Origin: JABAQJ01 sp046327745
GTDB taxonomy: Bacteria; Gemmatimonadota; Gemmatimonadetes; Gemmatimonadales; Gemmatimonadaceae
Assembly: GCA_046327745.1 (NCBI GenBank)
Contig: JAXLXV010000008.1
Location: 186,001-250,000, forward strand
DNA length: 64,000 nt
Direction of reading: 5' to 3'
Below, in pieces: positions 57,596-64,000 of this stretch (position 1 is its first letter; every line of letters starts with the position of its first letter). A program made the position numbers and the translations under genes. Under the pieces are notes generated by a model. That model was given only the letters and a program-made list of their open reading frames with translations, made no database searches and was not told the origin of the DNA.

Positions 57596-58228
57596 ATGAC
57601 CATTCGCAACCCTCGCCGATTAGCGCGCCCGGTTGGCGGCCTTTTGGCTCTGGCCGTCGCCGCCTCCCTGGCCTGTGGTGATCGTCACCAGGCCCCAGCC
57701 GACAGCTCTAACCCCGCCATGGCGCCCGCCGCGGCGATGCGTGACTCGGTGCCGGCAACGCCAACAGCGCTTTCCGACGCCCAGATTGCCAAAATCGTCA
57801 TGGTCGCCAATGCCAACGACAGTGCCGGCGGCGCCCTGGCAGCCACCAAGGCGACGGCCGCCGATGTGAAGGCCTTTGGCCGCACCATGGTGCGCGATCA
57901 CGGCATGTTGAACAAGTCGGTGACTGACTTGGCAACAAAGTTGAGCCTGACCGCAGAGAACTCGGATGCCTCCACTCGGATGGAACAGGACGGCAAGGAC
58001 GGCCTGTCGCGTCTGCAGACGTTGAGCGGTGCTGAGTTCGACCGAGCGTACATCGATCAGGAAGTCGCTGGGCACGAAAAGGTGCTCAATGAGCTGAACG
58101 AGACGCTCATCCCGGCTGCCCAAAATGCGGAACTCAAGACGCTCCTGAATCAGGCGAAGGGCGCCGTCAGTGGGCATCTGGAACGGGCGAAGGCGCTCCA
58201 GAAGACTCACAGCACCACGTCGGAGTAG
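57596..58228 (+). CDS. DUF4142 lipoprotein
   Basis: Exported protein of 210 residues with a ferritin-like four-helix fold. The signal ends in AASLAC (Cys27), so it is probably lipid-anchored. DUF4142 pattern: LSDAQIAKIVMVANANDSAGG, VKAFGRTMVRDHGMLNKSV, EFDRAYIDQEVAGHEKVLNEL and LNQAKGAVSGHLERAKAL. AAGGAG six bases before the start is excellent. The family is linked to stress and secretion but its mechanism is unknown. It precedes the DUF892-like gene by five bases, in one operon. Confidence 0.93.
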   Translation: MTIRNPRRLARPVGGLLALAVAASLACGDRHQAPADSSNPAMAPAAAMRDSVPATPTALSDAQIAKIVMVANANDSAGGALAATKATAADVKAFGRTMVRDHGMLNKSVTDLATKLSLTAENSDASTRMEQDGKDGLSRLQTLSGAEFDRAYIDQEVAGHEKVLNELNETLIPAAQNAELKTLLNQAKGAVSGHLERAKALQKTHSTTSE

Positions 58229-58233
58229 ATGGC

Positions 58234-58848
58234 ATGAAGCAGATGACGCATACCGCGATCGCTGGCGCCCTCGAAGACGTGCTCCTCCTCGAGCGTGAAT
58301 TCGAGGCCGCCCTCGCCGGCCAGTTGCGAACATTGATGGACGAGCCTGGCATTGCCAGGGAACTTCGTCAGGTGCACTCGGCCTGCGAGCGACACATCGA
58401 GGCGTTGGAGCTGATGACGGAACGCTCCGAAGAGCGGGTTCCCGGCGTGAAGCAGGCGATGAAGCGCGGGGCATTGGCTGTGCGTGATGCGGGAGAGGCG
58501 GTCACTGCCTTCCTGCACACCGAGCAGCTCGCTCGCGACATTCGTGAGGACTACACGACGATTGCCGCGGCGACCATCAGCTATGTCGCCCTGCACACCA
58601 TGGGGATGGCGCTGGGCGACGAAGAGGTGGCCGAGTTGGCCCGCCTTCATCTTCGGGACTACGCCCGCGGCTCGATGACGCTCCACAACATCGCCCCATC
58701 GGCGGTGTTGCGACATCTGGTCGAAGATGGGCAGCCGGCAGATGCATCGGTCCTGCCTGACATCGAGGAGAACATCCTGGATGTCTGGCGGGTCAGCGCC
58801 GAGCCTGTATCGCCACCAATGGCCAGTCGAAGATCGCTCGCGCGGTGA
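58234..58848 (+). CDS. helical ferritin-like (DUF892/YciF-like) protein, paralogue of the one at 22156
   Basis: Protein of 204 residues: helices ALEDVLLLEREFEAALAGQL, ELRQVHSACERHIEALELM, AVRDAGEAVTAFLHTEQL and then ATISYVALHTMGMALG. Helix order and motifs (RELR-V---C-RH, (F)(L/V)(H/R)TEQL) match the protein at 22156-22779. This copy is slightly more acidic. The operon with a DUF4142 gene is typical for helical stress proteins. A metal site is not evident, so ferritin-like function is only inferred. The next gene, a short acidic one, lies 96 bases downstream. Confidence 0.75.
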   Translation: MKQMTHTAIAGALEDVLLLEREFEAALAGQLRTLMDEPGIARELRQVHSACERHIEALELMTERSEERVPGVKQAMKRGALAVRDAGEAVTAFLHTEQLARDIREDYTTIAAATISYVALHTMGMALGDEEVAELARLHLRDYARGSMTLHNIAPSAVLRHLVEDGQPADASVLPDIEENILDVWRVSAEPVSPPMASRRSLAR

Positions 58849-58944
58849 ATGTCGCCGGCTGCACCGATGCACAACATTGGCGCGGCCGAGTGGCAAGCGA
58901 CGGAGTCAGCTGCTCGACGTTGTTCCTTCACCATGGAGCTATCG

Positions 58945-59133
58945 ATGCCAATACCGTATGAGGAGCGGCCCTCCGATCAGGATGTGGACGCCGCATATTC
59001 TCTCGACGATGCTGAGTTGCAGGACCTGCTAGCGGAGGAGGATGAAGCGCCGGCAGAGGGGGCGTCAACGTACTGGGACCCACCCAGCAGCTCGGCGGAT
59101 GGTGGCGCGTCGACGGAAGACGAACAGAGCTGA
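58945..59133 (+). CDS. small acidic protein
   Basis: Predicted protein of 62 residues, strongly acidic and Ser/Asp/Glu-rich (DDAELQDLLAEEDEAPAEGA), probably disordered. ATG 58945 has GGAG six bases upstream; an in-frame ATG at 58849 would add 32 atypical residues. I know no family. It follows the ferritin-like gene and ends before a hairpin, so it may be the last gene of that operon. Confidence 0.5.
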   Translation: MPIPYEERPSDQDVDAAYSLDDAELQDLLAEEDEAPAEGASTYWDPPSSSADGGASTEDEQS

Positions 59134-59144
59134 CTCGCGTGTTC

Positions 59145-59179
59145 GGGAGCTCAGGGCGCCTAACGGCTCCTGGGCTCCC
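59145..59179 (+). terminator. hairpin terminator
   Basis: GGGAGCTCAGG and CCTGGGCTCCC form an 11-base stem with one weak pair. The loop carries GCGCCTAACGG. It ends the DUF4142/ferritin-like/acidic operon. Confidence 0.6.
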
Positions 59180-59332
59180 TGTTGCTCGAAAGGAGTAGGT
59201 ACGCCTATCCCCCGCGGACGGCTAGCGACGCGGCACCGTGGCTGAGTAATGTCACGCCATCGTGACGACACCAAGGGAGGATGCTGCGCGCCGTGGTGAC
59301 CGTTGTGCGCCAGCGACCAAGTCGTGAATTCG

Positions 59333-61534
59333 ATGAACGCTCGCCGGTCCTTGCCCCCCTACGCCATCGCCCTCGGCGCGCTCGCTATCGTTGTCGCGCT
59401 CCGATGGCTGTTGCATCCGGTGCTGGGCGACACACTGCCGCTGGTCACACTCTACGCCGCGGTCGGCGTCGCCGTTTGGCACGGAGGCTATCGGCCCGCG
59501 CTGTTCGTGGCAGTAGCCGGGTACGTGATCTGCCTCGGACTGTTTATGGAGCCCGTCGACCTTACCCGTCAGGTCACCGGGTTTCTTGCCTACCTCTTTA
59601 GTTGCGCAATTCTGATTGGCTTTGGCGAGGCACTGCGGCGCTCCGAACAGCGTTCGGAGATTCAACGTGAGGCGTTGCGCGCCACACTCGCCAGCATTGG
59701 CGATGGAGTGATTTCCACAGACGGCCAAGGGCGCGTCACGTCATTGAATGCCGTGGCCGAAGAACTCACGGGATGGGTGGCCAACGACGCGATCGGCAGC
59801 CCGCTGGGCAGCATCTTTCACGTCGTCAGCGAAGAAACGCGCGCGCCCGTGGAAAGCCCAGCGAAGCAGGTTCTCGCCGACGGACGTGTGGTCACGCTCG
59901 CGAATCACAGCGTGCTGATTGCCAGGGATGGAAGCGAATGCTCCATCGACGATAGCGCTGCGCCGATTCGCAATCGCGCCGGTGAAACAGTGGGGACCGT
60001 GTTGATCTTCCGCAGCATTGACGACCGACGGATGGCCGAACGGGAGCTGCAACACAGCGAGCGAAGGTTTCGTCAGATGGCGGATGTCACGCCGGCCATG
60101 ATCTGGACCGCGAATCCGGCGGGCACCATCACTTTCCGAAACCAACGCTGGCGAGAGTACAGTGGGCTGGACTCCCCTGATGCATCGCGGGACTGGCCAC
60201 TGTTGGTGCTTCATCCGGATGATCTCGATCGATGCCTGGCGGCATGGCATCATGCCCTCGAGAGCGGCGAGGACTACCAGATGGAAGGTCGCAACCGCCG
60301 GCGCGATGGGCAGTATCGCTGGTTCCTCACGCGCGCGACACCGATTCGGGACGGGTCGAATCGCATAGTGGAATGGTACGGTTCCACGACGGACATCCAC
60401 GAGCAGAAGATGGCGGAGGTGTCGCTGCTTGAGGCTGATCGTCGCAAGAACGAGTTCCTGGCCATCCTAGCACACGAACTGAGGAATCCGTTAGCGCCCG
60501 TTCGCAACGCTCTGCAAATCCTTTCGACGGATCCGGGTCCGGACGCGGTACCCCAACTGGTTAGCATGATCGACCGGCAAGTCCGGCAGTTGGTCCGGTT
60601 CATTGATGACCTGCTGGACATCAGCCGCATCACGCGCGGTGAGATTCCCCTGCGTCCTGAACGGACCACCCTTCAGCCGCTCATCCAGCAAGCCGTGGAG
60701 GCGATCGCCCCCATGACTGCCAGCGCGGGGCATTCGGTCACGGTGCGACTACCCACCGAGCCGCTCGTTGTATCTGGCGATCCGACGCGCCTCGCCCAGG
60801 TCGTGGGCAACCTGCTCCACAACGCCTGCAAATACACCAACCCCGGCGGGCACATTGACGTGCTGGCCGAGCGGGTGGGGTCGCACGCGGTCATCCACGT
60901 GCGGGACGACGGGATCGGCATATCGCCGCAGCACCTGATGCGGGTCTTCGAAATGTTCATGCAGGTCGACACGACGTTGGAGCGTGCAGCTGGCGGATTG
61001 GGGATCGGATTGACGCTGGTGAGGACGCTGGTGGAAATGCACGGCGGCACCGTCGAGGCGTTGAGCAACGGCGCCGGGCAGGGGAGCGAATTCGTGATCC
61101 GGTTGCCGCTACATGAATCACCACTGCCCGATGCGGAACGCCGGCGCGCGAGGGAGTCGACGCCGGCGTCCGGGCACAGGGTCCTGGTCGTCGACGACAA
61201 CCAGGACGGTGCGACGTCGTTGGCCACCCTGTTGTCCCTTCACGGCTATGAGACTCACGTCGCCCACGACGGCGTCGCCGCAGTTGCAGCTGCCGAAGCA
61301 TTCCGGCCGCATTTGATCCTCCTCGACATTGGCCTGCCAAAGTTGAATGGACACGAGGCGTGTCGGCGGATTCGCGCCCAGTCGTGGGGGCGCGACATGC
61401 TCATGGTGGCGGTGACCGGTTGGGGACAAGCCTCCGACCGGAAGTTGTCGCTGGATGCTGGCTTCAATGCCCACCTGGTGAAGCCCGTGGAGCTGCCGGC
61501 GATCACACAGCTGCTCAGTGCTCTTGAGGCCTAG
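59333..61534 (+). CDS. membrane hybrid histidine kinase (DUF4118 type TM, PAS-PAS-HisKA-HATPase-REC)
   Basis: Hybrid kinase of 733 residues. ATG 59333 is chosen because the first helix (YAIALGALAIVVALRWLL) follows it; a GTG ten codons earlier is possible. Four membrane helices (about 8-105) match the KdpD-type DUF4118 sensor. PAS at 115-240 (LASIGDGVISTDGQGRVTSLN), PAS at 250-370 (NQRWREYSGLDS, RRRDGQYRWFLTRATPIRD), DHp with His381 in ILAHELRNPLAPVR. HATPase (NLLHNACKYT, DDGIGI, GLGIGLTLVRTL). Receiver with VVDDNQD and Asp665 in LLDIGLP. Its C-terminal half resembles the kinase at 53681. Orphan: no regulator gene adjoins it on the same strand. Confidence 0.94.
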   Translation: MNARRSLPPYAIALGALAIVVALRWLLHPVLGDTLPLVTLYAAVGVAVWHGGYRPALFVAVAGYVICLGLFMEPVDLTRQVTGFLAYLFSCAILIGFGEALRRSEQRSEIQREALRATLASIGDGVISTDGQGRVTSLNAVAEELTGWVANDAIGSPLGSIFHVVSEETRAPVESPAKQVLADGRVVTLANHSVLIARDGSECSIDDSAAPIRNRAGETVGTVLIFRSIDDRRMAERELQHSERRFRQMADVTPAMIWTANPAGTITFRNQRWREYSGLDSPDASRDWPLLVLHPDDLDRCLAAWHHALESGEDYQMEGRNRRRDGQYRWFLTRATPIRDGSNRIVEWYGSTTDIHEQKMAEVSLLEADRRKNEFLAILAHELRNPLAPVRNALQILSTDPGPDAVPQLVSMIDRQVRQLVRFIDDLLDISRITRGEIPLRPERTTLQPLIQQAVEAIAPMTASAGHSVTVRLPTEPLVVSGDPTRLAQVVGNLLHNACKYTNPGGHIDVLAERVGSHAVIHVRDDGIGISPQHLMRVFEMFMQVDTTLERAAGGLGIGLTLVRTLVEMHGGTVEALSNGAGQGSEFVIRLPLHESPLPDAERRRARESTPASGHRVLVVDDNQDGATSLATLLSLHGYETHVAHDGVAAVAAAEAFRPHLILLDIGLPKLNGHEACRRIRAQSWGRDMLMVAVTGWGQASDRKLSLDAGFNAHLVKPVELPAITQLLSALEA

Positions 61535-61669
61535 CGATCGCTCGAACGGGGGAGACGAGAACAGGTCGTGAGGCGAATGGTGAAGCAGTGGGCGCGGCGG
61601 GTATGATACCGATGATCGCGCTCGTGGTGCATCCGGCGCGACATCATTCACTCTCGCACGGGAGCGGAC

Positions 61670-61822
61670 ATGCTTTCGACCATCGCCGTGATACTGCTGG
61701 TTCTGTGGCTCCTTGGAATGGTCTCGTCGTACACTGTGGGCGGCTTCATCCACATTCTACTCGTCATCGCGATCATCGTGTTCCTGATTCGCATCATTCA
61801 GGGGCGTCGCCCGGTGGTCTGA
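61670..61822 (+). CDS. lmo0937-family small membrane protein, paralogue of the one at 21264
   Basis: Fifty-residue protein beginning MLSTIAVILLVLWLLGMVSS, then YTVGGFIHILLVIAIIV and RIIQGRRPVV. It differs from the copy at 21264-21416 only at scattered positions. GGAG lies upstream at a normal distance. A short palindrome (GGTATGATACC at about 61599) precedes it. The function is unknown. Confidence 0.93.
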   Translation: MLSTIAVILLVLWLLGMVSSYTVGGFIHILLVIAIIVFLIRIIQGRRPVV

Positions 61823-61881
61823 TGCGCCGCCGAAACGCATCACCTCGGAAAACGCGTCGACCTTCGTCAGGAGCAACTCTC

Positions 61882-62172
61882 ATGCAGCGAAATGACCATT
61901 CGCCACGTCATCGCGTGGCTGGCGTCCTGGAAGTCACGGCCGACCGGCTGTCCGGTCGAGCCGATGCCATGAACGGTCGGTTCTCTCGGCTGGCCGACAA
62001 CGCCGCCGGGGCCATTGATTCAGCGGCCAAATACCTGCGCACGTCAGATGCAACGGACATGGCGACGGACCTGCGCAAGCTGGCGCGGCGGCACCCGGGA
62101 AAGGCGGTCATCATGGCCATCGCCCTTGGGTACGCCATGGGGCGGAAGCGACCAACCCGTCGCCGAGCCTAG
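61882..62172 (+). CDS. small YqjD/DUF883-like helical membrane-anchored protein
   Basis: Protein of 96 residues with a long amphipathic helix (RHRVAGVLEVTADRLSGRAD, AAGAIDSAAKYLRTSD) and a C-terminal glycine-bearing hydrophobic segment (HPGKAVIMAIALGYAMGR). This layout is like DUF883/ElaB/YqjD proteins, which tether ribosomes to the inner membrane in stationary phase. AGGAG is eight bases upstream. The similarity is in pattern only, so the name is tentative. It follows the lmo0937 gene by 59 bases. Confidence 0.65.
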   Translation: MQRNDHSPRHRVAGVLEVTADRLSGRADAMNGRFSRLADNAAGAIDSAAKYLRTSDATDMATDLRKLARRHPGKAVIMAIALGYAMGRKRPTRRRA

Positions 62173-62193
62173 CGGCCGGCTCGGGTGACCGAC

Positions 62194-62580
62194 CTAGTCA
62201 GCACGAGGGTCGTCGCCGACCTGATCGAGAACGTGTTTGAGCTGTTCCAAGTCGAGTGGCTTGACGACGTGCAGATCGAAGCCGGTCGCCAGTGCCACTT
62301 CACGGTCAGATTCCGCGGCCCGGCCGCTTAACGCGATGAACGTGACGTCCCGCTGCCGCGGAAGAGAGCGAGCCTGAGTGACCACATCCAAGCCACTCAT
62401 GCCCGGCATAGAAAGATCGAGAAAGACCACGTCCGGTAGGTCTTCCTGCAATTGATGCAGGGCTGTGGCACCATCCGCCGCAGAGGCGACCTGATGCCCC
62501 AAGAAACGCAACGACAACGTCATGCTCTCGAGAATTCCGACGTTGTCGTCAACGACGAGTATTCGAAGGGACCGACTCAG
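62194..62580 (-). CDS. single-domain response regulator with apparent CTG start
   Basis: Receiver-only protein of 128 residues. From the first Met (62523) it would lack its acidic pair, but the frame reads upstream as LSRSLRILVVDDNVGILES, a perfect receiver start. The only start-like codon there is CTG at 62580-62578, with AGGGGAGG (62590-62597) nine bases upstream. The phosphoacceptor is in VVFLDLSMPGMSG, the Thr/Ser in IALSG and the Lys in HVVKPLD. No ATG, GTG or TTG occurs in frame after the upstream stop. Either the start is CTG or the sequence has an error. Divergent from the receiver gene at 62690. Confidence 0.8.
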   Translation of the reverse strand: MSRSLRILVVDDNVGILESMTLSLRFLGHQVASAADGATALHQLQEDLPDVVFLDLSMPGMSGLDVVTQARSLPRQRDVTFIALSGRAAESDREVALATGFDLHVVKPLDLEQLKHVLDQVGDDPRAD

Positions 62581-62689
62581 ATGCCCACACCTCCCCTGAC
62601 TCGTTGATAGCCACGCGGCGCCAGAACGCTATGCTCCGGCACGCTGGGGTTCGCGTCTGCTCCTGTCAATAGCCCACATCCCATTGACC

Positions 62690-63142
62690 ATGTTTCTCCA
62701 CCGCGATCAAGATCAGCCGAACGAGCAGACGCCGCATGGAGTTACGCACCACGTGCTGTGTATCGTCGACGACCCGCCACTGGTTGAGGCACTGGGCGTG
62801 CACATCCAGGAGGCACCCGATTTCGCGGCCCTGCACCCGATTGGCGGTTCGGACGAGGTCATGGTCGTAGCCAAGCGCGTGAAGCCGTCTGTTGTCCTGC
62901 TAGACTTTGATCGATCCGGCGATGTGTCGGCGATGACCATACTGAATGAACTGCGACGGGACGTCCCCGATGCGCGGGTTGTGGTCATGAGCGGCGCGCC
63001 GAACGGTGAGCTGGTGGCGCGCAGCCTGAGTCACGGCGCTGCGGGTTTGGTGACGAAGGGACTCTCGGCGGATCGGCTGGTGCATGCCATGCGGCGTGTG
63101 CTAGGTGGCGATGCGGTGATCATGCTGGACGCGACTACCTAA
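62690..63142 (+). CDS. single-domain response regulator, paralogue of the one at 19551
   Basis: Receiver-only protein of 150 residues. ATG 62690; a TTG two codons earlier is an alternative. Acidic pair in CIVDDPP, phosphoacceptor Asp72 in VLLDFDRSGDVSAM, Ser in VVMSGAPNGEL and Lys in LVTKGLSADRL. The GDV after the phosphoacceptor and the KG-SA-RL helix start are shared with the receiver at 19551-20000. It has no output domain. Convergent with the NarL gene and ending at a strong hairpin. Confidence 0.9.
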   Translation: MFLHRDQDQPNEQTPHGVTHHVLCIVDDPPLVEALGVHIQEAPDFAALHPIGGSDEVMVVAKRVKPSVVLLDFDRSGDVSAMTILNELRRDVPDARVVVMSGAPNGELVARSLSHGAAGLVTKGLSADRLVHAMRRVLGGDAVIMLDATT

Positions 63143-63185
63143 ATCAGGGGCGGCCCCGTCACTGACGAGTTGGGCCGCCCCTGAT
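63143..63185. terminator. bidirectional terminator
   Basis: A perfect 14-base stem (ATCAGGGGCGGCCC with GGGCCGCCCCTGAT) has a 15-base loop, between the convergent receiver and NarL genes. AAA on one side gives a short U-run in the minus direction. Confidence 0.78.
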
Positions 63186-63195
63186 CGCGTTTCAG

Positions 63196-63867
63196 CTACA
63201 ACGCTCTCACCATCCCACGCCGGATGGCGACCGTGATGGCCTGCGTGCGATCCCTCGCGCTCAGCTTTTGCAAAATGGCCTTCACGTGCGCCTTCACGGT
63301 GCCCTCACTGATGTTCAGCGTGTTGGCGATCTCCAGATTTGACTTGCCCTGGGCCAGGCAGTGCAGGACCTCATCCTGCCGGGGCGTCAACGCATCCGAC
63401 GCAACATGCTCGGCCAGCTTTGCCGCGATCTCTGGAGAAATCGCCTTCCGTCCCTCGTGGACCGTGCGAAGCGTTTCCACGAGTTTGGCCGCGTCAATGT
63501 CCTTCAGCAGGTAGCTGGCGGCGCCGGCACGTAGCCCGCGAAAGACTTCTTCATCGGTATCGTACGTCGTCAGCAGCACCACACGGGCAACCGGATCGAG
63601 CTGACGGATGCCCTGGGTGATCTGGACGCCGTCCATCGGCGCCATGCGCAAGTCAACGATCGCGACGTCAGGGCGCAGCTCATCGAACGCCTTCAGCGCG
63701 GTGGTGCCGTCGCCCGCCTGACCCACCACCTCCACTCCATGTCGCTCCAGCAACGCGGCGAGACCTTCACGAAAGATCGTGTGATCATCGACCAGCAAGA
63801 CGCGAATCATCGACCTGACGGCCGGTCGAGGTTCTGGATCAGCAACACGACTCATTGTGCGCAGCAT
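63196..63867 (-). CDS. NarL/FixJ-family response regulator, paralogue of the one at 17508
   Basis: Regulator of 223 residues. ATG 63867 is chosen because GGGAGA lies upstream at a proper distance; a further 23 residues in frame look unlike protein. Receiver with acidic pocket VDDHT at 27-30 and Asp72 in IVDLRMAPMDG, then LLTTYDTDEEVFRGLRAGAA and LLKDID. LuxR-type helix-turn-helix at the end (TPRQDEVLHCLAQGKSNLEIA, GTVKAHVKAILQKLSARDRT). Nearly the same along its length as the regulator at 17508-18182, including the DNA-reading helix, so both may bind the same sites. No kinase is adjacent. Confidence 0.95.
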   Translation of the reverse strand: MLRTMSRVADPEPRPAVRSMIRVLLVDDHTIFREGLAALLERHGVEVVGQAGDGTTALKAFDELRPDVAIVDLRMAPMDGVQITQGIRQLDPVARVVLLTTYDTDEEVFRGLRAGAASYLLKDIDAAKLVETLRTVHEGRKAISPEIAAKLAEHVASDALTPRQDEVLHCLAQGKSNLEIANTLNISEGTVKAHVKAILQKLSARDRTQAITVAIRRGMVRAL

Positions 63868-64000
63868 AAACTCTATCTCCCGAAAGCGACACCTCACGTG
63901 AACCGACGCCGAACGGCGCGATGCTGCTTCGGTCATTTCATGTGGGCCCTCGCGGGTGTCGTCGCCAACGCGGGCCTACGGGCATCATTAATGTTGACAG

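Overview
The window is high-GC bacterial chromosome with dense genes on both strands. I saw no rRNA, tRNA, insertion sequence, prophage or CRISPR array. The gene mix suggests Gemmatimonadota or a close relative: a PadR regulator with an acidobacterial-type orphan FtsX/MacB permease, exported PD40-propeller amidohydrolases, a Ser/Thr kinase with TolB-like and TPR parts, many lipoproteins and many PAS-rich histidine kinases. No marker gene is present, so the phylum is inferred.

Layout. 0-7 kb: a LytS/LytTR two-component pair (the kinase is cut by the window edge), an acyltransferase-like membrane protein, a lipoprotein of unknown function, a nitrilase-family amidase, and an ArsR/AHSA1 pair with a palindromic operator. 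7-17 kb, mostly minus strand: a very large alpha-2-macroglobulin, a trans-sulfuration PLP enzyme in an operon with an LCMT-type methyltransferase, and a polyphosphate kinase 2. 17-26 kb: a signalling and stress block with a degenerate ChpT-like kinase, a NarL regulator, a DUF4397 lipoprotein, a kinase plus single receiver, an lmo0937-type mini membrane protein, CsbD, a helical ferritin-like protein, a GH130 enzyme and a PAS kinase. 26-40 kb: a GMC oxidoreductase with its Tat-type small subunit, an operon of a three-domain propeller/amidohydrolase/beta-lactamase fusion and a D-aminoacylase, lipoproteins, a Ser/Thr kinase and an aldo/keto reductase. 40-48 kb: PadR with its permease, an L,D-transpeptidase, a sorbosone dehydrogenase-like lipoprotein, an outer-membrane protein with a probable frameshift, and stress proteins. 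48-54 kb: a DUF421 membrane protein, Ku, a GT4 glycosyltransferase and a glycogen-debranching-type glucosidase. 54-64 kb: a second signalling and stress block with two hybrid PAS kinases, DUF4142, a ferritin-like paralogue, an lmo0937 paralogue, receivers and a NarL paralogue.

The most notable pattern is that the 17-26 kb and 53-64 kb blocks carry paralogous sets of the same parts: NarL regulators, small receivers, 50-residue membrane proteins, helical ferritin-like proteins and PAS kinases. They surround desiccation and DNA-damage type genes (CsbD, Ku, PPK2, glycogen debranching). This looks like a branched phosphorelay controlling an envelope and general-stress regulon. Other points of interest are a receiver gene that seems to start at CTG behind a strong ribosome binding site, a frameshifted beta-barrel gene, a leaderless ArsR promoter whose spacer is a perfect palindrome, and strong enrichment of the heptamer CCTAACG.
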